A DNA stretch of 21,115 nucleotides from an uncultured Gemmatimonadota bacterium (lineage in GTDB: Bacteria > Gemmatimonadota > Gemmatimonadetes > Gemmatimonadales > GWC2-71-9): NCBI GenBank assembly GCA_946479805.1, contig CAMLHP010000023.1:1-21115 (forward strand). The letters run 5' to 3'. Positions 1 to 6,753 of this stretch are shown here, piece after piece (within the stretch, counting starts at the first letter, position 1; every line of letters starts with the position of its first letter). Both the position numbers and the translations under genes were made by a program. The notes below the pieces were generated by a model. That model was not told the DNA's origin and ran no database searches. It worked only from the letters and a program-made list of their open reading frames with translations.

Positions 1-1
1 C

Positions 2-610
2 TATTCCGACCGCCTGTCCCACGCCTTCGCGTTTGCCACCAAGTACTATGGCCGGCGGCCGCCCGGCACCAATCCCACGGCCTACCTGGCGCAACCGGCC
101 AAGGTGGCACTGCTCCTCGCACGCTACGGCGCCGAGGAGCCCACGCTCATCGCCGGCATCATGCACCATGTGCTGGAGGAGGCGCGGGGACCGGAACGCC
201 GCGAACTGGAGAAGAAGGTCAATGCCAAGTTCGGGCCGGTTGTCCTGGGCGTGGCGCTGGACGCGGTGGAACCCCGCTACGACGCGCGCGGGGCGGAGCG
301 GCCGTGGCGGGCGGCCAAGTCCGACTACCTGGCGCAGCTGGCCGATGCATGCCCAGCCGCGCTCGACATCTGCGTCGCCGACGAGATCCAGCACTGTGGC
401 GACATGTCGGCCAGCCTCCGGCGGCTTGGCGCGGAGTATGTGCGGGAGGTGGCCCACGCATCGTCCGAACAGACCATGTGGTGGTACCGCGAGATGTTCG
501 ACGTGCTGCAGCGGCGGGTCGACTGGCCCACCCGCGACATGCTGGACGAATTGCGCACCCTTAGCGCGGCCCTGCTGCGCAGCCTGCACCCTCACGGAGA
601 TCCCGGATGA
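2..610 (+). CDS. HD-domain protein of RelA/SpoT hydrolase fold, degenerate metal site (5' end missing)
   Basis: The reading frame is open from the window edge, so the true start lies upstream; 202 codons are visible. The opening stretch (YSDRLSHAFAFA, then a proline/glycine loop and AYLAQPAKVALLL) followed by LIAGIMHHVLEEA and DICVADEIQHCGDM follows the order of the HD-type (p)ppGpp hydrolase domain of SpoT and MESH1. In that family the metal ligands are His, His-Asp and a later Asp. Here the first His is Gln31 (numbered from base 2), the His-Asp pair is His55-His56, the catalytic Glu-Asp becomes Glu-Glu, and only the late Asp127 is kept. I see the fold with confidence; hydrolase activity is doubtful. 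The stop overlaps the next gene's start as ATGA, so the two are probably translated together. Alternative: an HD-like protein with another nucleotide substrate or a sensor role. Confidence 0.72.
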   Translation, partial: YSDRLSHAFAFATKYYGRRPPGTNPTAYLAQPAKVALLLARYGAEEPTLIAGIMHHVLEEARGPERRELEKKVNAKFGPVVLGVALDAVEPRYDARGAERPWRAAKSDYLAQLADACPAALDICVADEIQHCGDMSASLRRLGAEYVREVAHASSEQTMWWYREMFDVLQRRVDWPTRDMLDELRTLSAALLRSLHPHGDPG

Positions 611-2097
611 TTCGACGCGCGTCCCTCGCGCTCGCGCTGCTGGCGGCTGCAGGCTGTGCCCTGCCGCCCCCGCCACCTCCGCTCAACCCGCTGCGGCTGG
701 TTCTCGTCAATGACGTCTACGTGCTCGACACGCTGGGCGATGGGACGGGTGGGCTGGCACGGGTGGCCACGGTGGTCAAGCGGATCCGGAGCGAGGGCCC
801 GACCCTCTTCGTGCTCGCGGGCGACGTGCTGTCGCCCAGCCTGCTGAGCAAGTACTACAGCGGACATCAGATGGTCGAGGGATTCAACGCGGCGGGCCTG
901 GACTACGCCACCTTCGGCAACCACGAGTTCGAACTCGACCGTGACACGCTGGTGGCGCGGATCGCCGCTTCCTCCTTCAAGTGGCTCTCGGCCAACTGCA
1001 CCGAGGCCGGCGGCGCCCCGTTTCCCGGAGTTTTGCCATGGGACACGGTACGGATGAGCGGGCGCCTGGTGGGAATCTTCGGACTGACACTGCAGGACCA
1101 CTACCGGAGCTATGTGCGGTGCAGCAACCCCGACAGCGCTGCCGCCCGCGCCATCGACTCGCTCAGCGAAGCCGGGGCCGACTTCATCGTTGGCCTCACT
1201 CACCAGAGCATCACGGCGGACCGGGCCCTGCTCTCGCGCGAGACCAGGCTGGACCTGATCCTCGGCGGACACGAGCACAACGCGATCGATGAGACGCTGA
1301 ACGGACGGCATATCCTCAAGGCCGACGCGAATGCGCGCACCGCGCAGTTCGTTACCGCATGGGGCACAGACCCGATGTGGCAGGAAGGGGTGGCGCTGCT
1401 TCGGATCGAGCCGCGGATAGTGCCCGATCCCGAGGTGCTGGCGATCACCCGACGGTGGCAGGATTCACTGCGGACGCGGCTGGGGCCGGAAGAGGTCGTC
1501 GCAACTGCGACGGCGCCGATCGAGGCCAGGGACGCGGTGTCGAGGCGGGAGGAAAGTGCCATCGGAATGCTGGTGACCGACGCCATTCGCGCAGGAACCG
1601 GTGCCGACGTCGCCCTCATCAACTCGGGAGCCATCCGGCTGGACGACGTGATTCCCTCGGGCGCGATCACCAACTATACCCTGGAGTCGCTCTTTCTCTT
1701 CGCCGATGAAACCCGGTCAGTGACCTTTCCGCTAACCGGCAGCCGGCTGCGAGAGGTTCTCGAGCATGGCGTCTCGGCCACCAGCGTTGGCACCGGCGCA
1801 TTCCTGCAGGTCTCCGGCGTCAACTTCACCTACGATCCTGCGGCACCGAGCGGCAACCGCATAGTCGGCCAGCTCGAACGGCCTGATGGGACCCCTATCC
1901 GGGCAACAGAATCGCTGAAGGTGAGCTTCGTGGCGTACCCCGCATGCCAGGGGGGCGATGGCTATGAAATTCCGGAGGCGGCCACGGCCTGTTCCGGTGC
2001 GGCTGAGGGGCCCCGTGCGGCGGACCTGCTGATCCGGCATCTCAAGGGGATCACCCCCGTGGCGCCTCCTGCGGGAGGCCGTATCCGGCGCAAATAG
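607..2097 (+). CDS. Lipoprotein 5'-nucleotidase / UshA-like metallophosphoesterase
   Basis: A 496-residue protein predicted to hydrolyse a phosphoester (nucleotide or related) outside the inner membrane. The N-terminus has a basic start, hydrophobic run and lipobox ending AAGC (Cys17), followed by a proline-rich linker. The calcineurin-like phosphoesterase motifs are in order: NDVY (35-38), GD (72-73), GNHEF (104-108), GLTHQ (196-200) and GGHEH (220-224). The classical NDxH of UshA is NDVY here, a variant known in other 5'-nucleotidase-like proteins. From about residue 295 comes the 5'-nucleotidase C-terminal domain, with NSGAIR matching the substrate-binding NSGxxR motif. The start is fixed by the ATGA overlap with the HD gene. 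Exact substrate cannot be read from sequence; UDP-sugar or nucleoside monophosphate are the usual family substrates. Confidence 0.88.
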   Translation: MIRRASLALALLAAAGCALPPPPPPLNPLRLVLVNDVYVLDTLGDGTGGLARVATVVKRIRSEGPTLFVLAGDVLSPSLLSKYYSGHQMVEGFNAAGLDYATFGNHEFELDRDTLVARIAASSFKWLSANCTEAGGAPFPGVLPWDTVRMSGRLVGIFGLTLQDHYRSYVRCSNPDSAAARAIDSLSEAGADFIVGLTHQSITADRALLSRETRLDLILGGHEHNAIDETLNGRHILKADANARTAQFVTAWGTDPMWQEGVALLRIEPRIVPDPEVLAITRRWQDSLRTRLGPEEVVATATAPIEARDAVSRREESAIGMLVTDAIRAGTGADVALINSGAIRLDDVIPSGAITNYTLESLFLFADETRSVTFPLTGSRLREVLEHGVSATSVGTGAFLQVSGVNFTYDPAAPSGNRIVGQLERPDGTPIRATESLKVSFVAYPACQGGDGYEIPEAATACSGAAEGPRAADLLIRHLKGITPVAPPAGGRIRRK

Positions 2098-2113
2098 CCC
2101 TGAATAACACAAA

Positions 2114-2141
2114 TCCCGGGGGGCGTTATGCCCGTCCGGGA
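2114..2141 (+). terminator. GC-rich hairpin after nucleotidase gene
   Basis: Seventeen bases after the nucleotidase stop, TCCCGG (2114-2119) pairs with CCGGGA (2136-2141) and GGGC (2121-2124) with GCCC (2130-2133) around a GTTAT loop. No T-tract follows, so it is a terminator-like stem rather than a textbook intrinsic terminator. It may instead be the first stem of the leader before the GGDEF gene. Confidence 0.4.
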
Positions 2142-2148
2142 AGTGGCT

Positions 2149-2275
2149 GGCCTTAGTCGAATTGATCACCCAGGCGACAAGGCCCTAAAAACCCTGGGGC
2201 CCCGAAGGGCTATGTCCTTGGGGGACAAGTATACCGGGGCCAAGGGCTTGGCGCAAGGGGCCGGGTCGCTCCCGG
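2149..2275 (+). promoter_or_regulatory. Structured leader upstream of diguanylate cyclase
   Basis: The 204 bases between the nucleotidase stop and the chosen cyclase start hold a series of stems. GGCCTT-a-GTCG (2149-2159) pairs with CGACAAGGCC (2175-2184) around a 15-base loop. GCCC-CGAA-GGGC lies at 2199-2210. CCTTGG (2216-2221) pairs with CCAAGG (2240-2245). CCGGG-tcgct-CCCGG lies at 2261-2275. I do not recognise a known riboswitch: conserved c-di-GMP-I/II cores were looked for and not found. The alternative is that part of this is an N-terminal extension of the cyclase, because the frame is open from an ATG at 2128. No convincing promoter was identified. Confidence 0.3.
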
Positions 2276-2301
2276 GCACGTTTCTCGCTATTTTCCGCCT
2301 C

Positions 2302-3633
2302 ATGGCTCCCTCCGCTGTCTCGCTGTCCCAGCTGCCCAGCGCTTTCGCTGCCGCCGTCCGCTCGAGTCGGAGCGAGGGCGAGCTGTTCGAGCGCTGCCGG
2401 GCAGTACTGGTGGACCGGTTCGGCTCAAGCCAGATCTGGTTCTCGGTCAAGGGCACTGACGAGACCCCGATCCAGCTCGGGCCCGAAGAGGGCACCGAGC
2501 AAGCAGTGGAAGTGGCCAGGCTCAGCGCCGGTGCCACTGAGGTAGTGATCAGCGCCGAGCGCCGCCTGGCGCAGGATCTCCGCGGTTCTGCGATGTCGCT
2601 GGCGCTTGGGCTCGGTGTGGTCGCCGAGCTGCGTTCGGTACTGCTGGAACGGCAGTCGGCGATGGACGACGCGGTGTTCCAGCTTCGGGCGCTCCGGCAG
2701 GTGGCCCGGCTCCTCTCGTCGGTGCATTCCACCGAGGAGACCGAGCAGCTGGTGCTCGATTTCATGGCCGAGGTGTTCTTCGCATGGTGGGCCTGTCTGT
2801 ATCGCCCTGCCGGCGACAACTACGCTTCCAAGGTGTCCCGCGCACCGCAGGATGCTTCCCACTGCCAGGAGATTCCGCGGCTCGAACTCGACGCTGCGCT
2901 TCCGGCTGGCAGTGCTTCTACGGGCATCGCCGACGCATCGGTGGCCCGCCTCCTCAACGACGGCGCAGAACTGGTCGTGCCGCTCGACGCTGGCGCTGAG
3001 CGCATGGCGGTGCTGGTGCTGGGCCCCAGGATCAACAAGCAGCCATATGGCCTTGGAGAACACGAACTGGCGAGCACCCTCGCGTTCGCTGCTGCCATTG
3101 CGCTCAAGAACGCGGAGCTGGTCGAGCAGCTTCACAGCATGGCCACCACCGACGAGCTCACCGGTTTGTACAACCGGCGCGCCCTGGAGGACCGCCTGGC
3201 CGCGGAGATCTCCCGAAGCCTTCGGCACCAGCTCCACACCAGCGTCCTGCTGCTGGACCTTGACCGCTTCAAGCTCATAAACGACACCCTCGGCCACGCC
3301 GCCGGCGACCGGCTGCTCAAGCTGCTCGCCGACGTACTGAAGCAGCAGTGCCGTGCGCTGGACGTCGTGGGACGGCTGGGCGGTGACGAATTCCTGGTGA
3401 TCCTGCCCATGACTGCACCAGCCGAGGCGCGGATATACGTGGGCCGGGTGGAGCGGAGCCTGCTCGAGATCCAGCGGCTCCATCCCGAGTTCGGCAGCTG
3501 CACACTGAGCATCGGGATAGCGGAGTCGCCCCGGCACGGCACCACCGTGAGCAGCGTGCTGGCGGCGGCGGACGGAGCACTGTACAAGGCCAAGCGCGGT
3601 GGTCGCGACTCGGTCGAAGTCGCTGACGACTGA
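2302..3633 (+). CDS. GAF-GGDEF diguanylate cyclase
   Basis: Predicted to make cyclic di-GMP from two GTP. With the start at 2302 the protein has 443 residues: a poorly conserved first 130 residues, a GAF-like region (about 130-275) and a GGDEF domain (about 280-440). The GGDEF domain has DELTGLYNRR at its start, an intact GGDEF signature (360-364), and RALD (351-354) exactly five residues before it, matching the RxxD inhibitory c-di-GMP site. This suggests an active, product-inhibited enzyme. No membrane segment is seen, so it is probably cytoplasmic. ATGs at 2128 and 2212 in the same frame would add up to 58 residues, but that stretch is hairpin-rich and looks non-coding, so I prefer 2302; no strong Shine-Dalgarno decides it. 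The next gene follows 15 bases after the stop. Confidence 0.88.
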   Translation: MAPSAVSLSQLPSAFAAAVRSSRSEGELFERCRAVLVDRFGSSQIWFSVKGTDETPIQLGPEEGTEQAVEVARLSAGATEVVISAERRLAQDLRGSAMSLALGLGVVAELRSVLLERQSAMDDAVFQLRALRQVARLLSSVHSTEETEQLVLDFMAEVFFAWWACLYRPAGDNYASKVSRAPQDASHCQEIPRLELDAALPAGSASTGIADASVARLLNDGAELVVPLDAGAERMAVLVLGPRINKQPYGLGEHELASTLAFAAAIALKNAELVEQLHSMATTDELTGLYNRRALEDRLAAEISRSLRHQLHTSVLLLDLDRFKLINDTLGHAAGDRLLKLLADVLKQQCRALDVVGRLGGDEFLVILPMTAPAEARIYVGRVERSLLEIQRLHPEFGSCTLSIGIAESPRHGTTVSSVLAAADGALYKAKRGGRDSVEVADD

Positions 3634-3648
3634 CCCGAATCCTGAACC

Positions 3649-4185
3649 ATGGACAACGAGTTCTTCCTCGCTGCTGACGCGCTGTGGCTGGACCTGGTCA
3701 ATACCTCGCGGCACGAGGGACGGGCCGACCGCCTGGGTGACGTCGCCGCGTGGCATCGCTGGACCCGCGCCTGCCAGCTCCCGTCCGGTGCCGGCAGCGA
3801 GCCGCTCAGGCGAGTGCACCAGGTGCGCACGGCGCTGGGCGAACTGGCGCGCGCCCTGGCCGATGGTGGCCACGTGCCGGGCGGGGCCATCGACATGGTG
3901 AACGCGCTGCTGGCGCGGCTGCCCGGCCACGAGCGGCTGGTGCGCGAGGCAGGGACATGGCGGCTCCGGTTCGCGTCCCGCGACGTGTCGCCCGCCCTCG
4001 AAGCGGTGGCGCGCTCCGCAGCCGCCACCCTTGCCGAGCCGGACGCGGTGGTCCGGCGCTGCAGCAATCCCGCCTGCGGTCGCTATTTCGTGGACCGCAC
4101 CGCGGCTGGCACCCGGCATTTCTGCTCTGAACTCACCTGTGGACATGGCCGATGGGCCGATCGCCGCCGAGGGGTCCTGGCATGA
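3649..4185 (+). CDS. CGNR-type zinc-finger protein with ABATE-like N-terminus
   Basis: A 178-residue protein resembling the ABATE/CGNR family (putative stress-response regulators, often annotated as DUF1470). The N-terminus contains DALWLDLVNTS, typical of the ABATE domain; the C-terminus carries a four-cysteine zinc site with Cys138, Cys143, Cys159 and Cys164 in RCSNPACGRYF and HFCSELTCGHG. In the family the last block reads CGNR; here it is CGHG, and the tail after it is short (about 11 residues). DNA binding is inferred from family annotation, not seen. It lies 15 bases after the cyclase and overlaps the kinase gene as ATGA, so it is probably in one transcript with both. No good Shine-Dalgarno precedes the ATG, which fits coupling to the upstream gene. 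Confidence 0.78.
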   Translation: MDNEFFLAADALWLDLVNTSRHEGRADRLGDVAAWHRWTRACQLPSGAGSEPLRRVHQVRTALGELARALADGGHVPGGAIDMVNALLARLPGHERLVREAGTWRLRFASRDVSPALEAVARSAAATLAEPDAVVRRCSNPACGRYFVDRTAAGTRHFCSELTCGHGRWADRRRGVLA

Positions 4186-5972
4186 CCACACCCGCCTTCG
4201 GGATTCCGGTGGGCCATGTCACCGATCCCGCAGGCTATTTCCTGCGGACCGAGCGCGCGCTGGGGCACCGCTACCAGCCGGAGCAGATTGTTGCGGTTTC
4301 ATCCGAGAGGGTGCTGTTCCGGGCGCGCGACCTCACCCTCAAGCGGCAGATCAGCCTTCGAGTCAACTTCGAGAGCGGCGCCGAGACCCGTGCCTGGTTC
4401 ATGCGCGAGGCCGAAGCGCTGGCCCAGCTGAACCATCCCGCCATCCGTCACATCTACGACGCTGGCGTCGCCGGCGACCTCGCCTATCGCGTGGGCACCT
4501 GGATCGAGGGCGAGGGCCTGGACGAGGCCAGCCGGCGCGGACCCAGGCTGATCCCGATGGTGCACACTCTCGCGCGCGACCTGCTGGGCGCGCTCGAGCA
4601 CGCCCACATGAACGGGATAATTCTCAGGCGGATCGTGCCGGCGTCGCTGCTCCTCAGCCACGCGGGCCGCGGCACCGTGACCGACGCACGATACTCCAGC
4701 CATACCCTTCCAGCCGTCCCGCCTGGCGAGCCCGTCACCGGCCAGGCGTTCATGGCGCCCGAGGTGCGTGATGGATCAGTGGGCGATCCGGCGAGTGACG
4801 TCTACACCGCGGGTGCCATCCTGTACTTCGCGCTGACCGGCGCGGAACCGCCGCTGGACACCCGTCGCATCACGCGTCCCACCGAGCTCCGGCCCACCAC
4901 GCCCCGCGCGATGGAACGCGTGGTGCTGAGGGCGCTGAATCCGGTGCCCGACGACCGCTACCTCAATGCAATCGAGATGCTGGATGATTTCGCCTCGGAC
5001 GCGGGCACCTTCGAGAACGCGGCTGTGGCGTCACCGGTGCGAGGGATCCCGCAGGAGGACGGCGCCCGCTGGGAGCAGCGGCTTCGGAGGGCGCTGGGCG
5101 ACGATTACGAACTGCTCGACAAGCTGGGAACCGGGGGATTCGGCCGGGTATACCGGGTGCGCGACCTGCATCTGGAGCGCGAGGTGGCGCTCAAGGTACT
5201 TCACCCGCAGTTCACCCAGGATCCCGCGGTGGTGGAGCGTTTTCGCCGGGAGGCCCAGCTGGCCGCGCGGCTCAATCACGTCAACATCGTCAACATCTTC
5301 GATATCGGCGGCCGGTCCGGGCTGAGCTGGTACACGATGGAGTTGATCGACGGGCCCAGCCTGGCGCAGCTGGTGGAGAATGAAGGGCCGCTCTCCATGC
5401 CACAGACGCTGCGGCTCCTGCGGGAGACGCTCTCGGCACTGGGACACGCGCACTCCGCGGGACTGGTGCACCGCGACCTCAAGCCCGAGAACATGCTCAT
5501 CGAGCGCGACGGCGGCCTTCGCATCACCGACTTCGGCCTTGCGCTGGCACTGAGGGGCGCCGGCAAGTACGGCGGCGCCACCAGCCAGAGCGGTACGCCC
5601 CAGTTCGCCAGCCCGGAGCAACTGCTGGGTGAGCGGGTGGATCAGCGCACCGACCTCTACAGCCTTGCCGCGGTGGCGACATTTGCGCTGCTGGGGCGGC
5701 CTCCCTTCCCTGGCAACACGCCGGAACAGATCCTCTCCCGGCAGACCAACAACCAGCTGCCCGACATCACTGGCGAGCGCTCGGATGTGCCGGAGGCGGT
5801 GGCCGAGGTGCTGTATCGCGCCCTCGATGCGGCACCTGAGCAACGCTTCGCGTCGGCGGCGGAATTCCTGCAGGCGCTCAACCGCGCCACCGGTGGAAGG
5901 CGTGAGCGCGACCGGGCCGAGTGGGCACGGACAGCGGCGCGCTGGCTGGGGCTTCCTCCCTCGGGAGACTGA
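4182..5972 (+). CDS. Tandem pseudokinase plus active Ser/Thr protein kinase
   Basis: A 596-residue cytoplasmic protein with two Hanks-type kinase-like domains and no membrane segment. The C-terminal domain (about 309-575) looks catalytic: glycine loop GTGGFG (316-321), Lys338 in VALKV, catalytic Asp432 in HRDLKPEN, DFG at 450-452, and a SPEQ block in place of APE. The N-terminal domain (about 25-285) keeps the fold: REAEALAQLNHP in the C-helix, APE in FMAPEVRD, and SDVYTAGAILYFALTG. It has lost the chemistry: ARD-LTLKRQISLRV lacks the VAxK lysine context, HRDLKPxN is replaced by RRIVPASL, and DFG by DAR. It should therefore be a pseudokinase, probably regulatory. The start at 4182 is set by the ATGA overlap with the zinc-finger gene, with GAGG about 9 bases upstream. 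The partner substrate is unknown; the zinc-finger protein is an obvious candidate by position only. Confidence 0.9.
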   Translation: MTTPAFGIPVGHVTDPAGYFLRTERALGHRYQPEQIVAVSSERVLFRARDLTLKRQISLRVNFESGAETRAWFMREAEALAQLNHPAIRHIYDAGVAGDLAYRVGTWIEGEGLDEASRRGPRLIPMVHTLARDLLGALEHAHMNGIILRRIVPASLLLSHAGRGTVTDARYSSHTLPAVPPGEPVTGQAFMAPEVRDGSVGDPASDVYTAGAILYFALTGAEPPLDTRRITRPTELRPTTPRAMERVVLRALNPVPDDRYLNAIEMLDDFASDAGTFENAAVASPVRGIPQEDGARWEQRLRRALGDDYELLDKLGTGGFGRVYRVRDLHLEREVALKVLHPQFTQDPAVVERFRREAQLAARLNHVNIVNIFDIGGRSGLSWYTMELIDGPSLAQLVENEGPLSMPQTLRLLRETLSALGHAHSAGLVHRDLKPENMLIERDGGLRITDFGLALALRGAGKYGGATSQSGTPQFASPEQLLGERVDQRTDLYSLAAVATFALLGRPPFPGNTPEQILSRQTNNQLPDITGERSDVPEAVAEVLYRALDAAPEQRFASAAEFLQALNRATGGRRERDRAEWARTAARWLGLPPSGD

Positions 5973-5975
5973 CCC

Positions 5976-6004
5976 TTGACGGATTGGCCATTACGCACAA
6001 TTTT
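5976..6004 (+). promoter_or_regulatory. Possible promoter for cold-shock gene
   Basis: TTGACG (5976-5981) matches five of six -35 bases and is followed after 17 bases by AATTTT (5999-6004), a weak -10 in an AT-rich patch unusual for this GC-rich window. Initiation near 6011 would give a leader of about 165 bases, similar in scale to known cspA leaders. The -10 match is poor. Confidence 0.3.
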
Positions 6005-6054
6005 GTTGCCTGTTTCGACCCGCTTTCGATGGCGATTCCCTGAGCACAACGCGA

Positions 6055-6150
6055 CTCATGGGCCAGAGGCGGGCCCTGGTACTTGCTCATTCCGCGGGAC
6101 TGGCCCGCGTGCATGAGCTTGCCGGCAGCCGGAATCCTCCGGCGGCTGGC
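6055..6150 (+). promoter_or_regulatory. Cold-shock gene 5' leader with competing stem-loops
   Basis: Three stems are visible before the ribosome site. Stem A: GCTCAT (6085-6090) pairs with ATGAGC (6113-6118), enclosing CGCGGG (6093-6098) with CCCGCG (6104-6109) around ACTGG. Stem B: CTCATGGGCCAG (6055-6066) pairs with CTGGCC (6100-6105) and CATGAG (6112-6117), using the same 3' strand as A, so the two exclude each other. Stem C: GCCGGCAGCCGG (6121-6132) pairs with CCGGCGGCTGGC (6139-6150) with one mismatch and one G-U, just before the AGGAG at 6164-6168. E. coli cspA mRNA is known to change leader structure with temperature; a similar role here is inference. Confidence 0.45.
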
Positions 6151-6177
6151 GTGGCAAATCAACAGGAGTAGCATGCG

Positions 6178-6390
6178 ATGGCTCGCACGACCGGCACGGT
6201 GAAGTGGTTCAACGACGCGAAGGGCTTCGGCTTCATCACGCCCGAGAACGGGGACAAGGACTGCTTTGTCCACCACACCGCAATCAAGATGGATGGCTTC
6301 CGCACGCTCGCAGAGGGTGAGCGGGTGGAGTTCGACATCGTGCAGGGTGCCAAGGGCCCCGCAGCGGAGAACGTCACCAAGCCCTCGTAA
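6178..6390 (+). CDS. Cold-shock protein (CspA family)
   Basis: A 70-residue single OB-fold nucleic-acid binding protein, the full family length. [18 protein letters not shown] carries the RNP1 motif (KGFGFI) and CFVHHTAI is the RNP2 equivalent; canonical RNP2 reads VFVHFSAI, so the first and fifth positions differ. It acts in the cytoplasm as an RNA chaperone that melts mRNA structure, typically during cold or growth transitions. The start at 6178 has AGGAG nine bases upstream (6164-6168); an out-of-frame ATG at 6173 is ignored. It stands alone, with a long structured leader in front and a strong terminator behind, and faces infA on the opposite strand. Confidence 0.95.
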   Translation: MARTTGTVKWFNDAKGFGFITPENGDKDCFVHHTAIKMDGFRTLAEGERVEFDIVQGAKGPAAENVTKPS

Positions 6391-6409
6391 GGGGGCTGGG
6401 CAGGAAACG

Positions 6410-6439
6410 AAGGGGCGGGTCCTGGTGACCCGCCCCTTT
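6410..6439. terminator. Bidirectional intrinsic terminator between csp and infA
   Basis: AAGGGGCGGGT (6410-6420) pairs perfectly with ACCCGCCCCTT (6428-6438) around a 7-base loop: an 11-bp GC-rich stem with A's on the left and T's on the right, so it can work on both strands. It starts 19 bases after the csp stop and ends 2 bases before the infA stop codon. Confidence 0.85.
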
Positions 6440-6440
6440 G

Positions 6441-6659
6441 TCATTTGTGGCGGTAGGTGACCCTGCCCCGGGTGAGGTCGTACGGTGAGAGAACGACGCT
6501 CACACGATCGCCCTCGAGCACGCGGATCTTGAACTTGCTCATCTTGCCCGCCGCATACGCGAGAATCGTGTGCCCGTTGTCCAGCTGGACGCGGTAATTC
6601 CGGTCCGGCAGGACCTCGGTGACCACGCCTTCCATCTCGATTCCTTCTTCCTTCGCCAT
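6441..6659 (-). CDS. infA: Translation initiation factor IF-1
   Basis: A 72-residue protein of exactly the usual IF-1 length: [13 protein letters not shown], then [34 protein letters not shown] and [15 protein letters not shown], the conserved S1-like OB-fold sequence and C-terminal basic end. IF-1 binds the A site of the 30S subunit during initiation with IF-2 and IF-3. On the minus strand GGGGAG lies about 7 bases before the ATG at 6659. It is a single gene here, not inside a ribosomal-protein operon with rpmJ and rpsM as in many bacteria; a second copy elsewhere is possible but cannot be seen. It converges on the cold-shock gene with a shared terminator. Confidence 0.96.
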   Translation of the reverse strand: MAKEEGIEMEGVVTEVLPDRNYRVQLDNGHTILAYAAGKMSKFKIRVLEGDRVSVVLSPYDLTRGRVTYRHK

Positions 6660-6723
6660 TCGGTTGCTCCCCAGGGGTCCATGTCACCGGCCACGCGGCG
6701 CGCAGCCTCGGTCAAGCACAACT

Positions 6724-6749
6724 TTGCCACTTATTGCGGCATAAGGCAA
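6724..6749 (-). terminator. Stem-loop between oligopeptidase and infA
   Basis: TTGCC (6724-6728) pairs with GGCAA (6745-6749) and TTAT (6731-6734) with ATAA (6741-6744), with a 2-base bulge and a TGCGGC loop. It sits just after the oligopeptidase stop (6754-6756) on the minus strand. No U-tract follows on that strand, so termination is uncertain; it could equally mark the leader of infA. The rest of the 94-base gap contains TTGACC at about 6710 (minus) without a matching -10. Confidence 0.3.
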
Positions 6750-6753
6750 CTAC

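Noticed and set aside
2142..2301. Cyclic di-GMP riboswitch (class I or II)
   Set aside because: Position before a GGDEF gene is suggestive, but none of the conserved core sequences could be found by eye; kept only as an unclassified structured leader.
2425..4191. 588-codon open frame on the minus strand
   Set aside because: Antisense to the cyclase and zinc-finger genes, with no recognisable domain.
5973..6177. tRNA or other stable RNA gene
   Set aside because: The stems do not form a cloverleaf and no T-loop or anticodon-arm pattern is present; the structure fits the cold-shock leader better.
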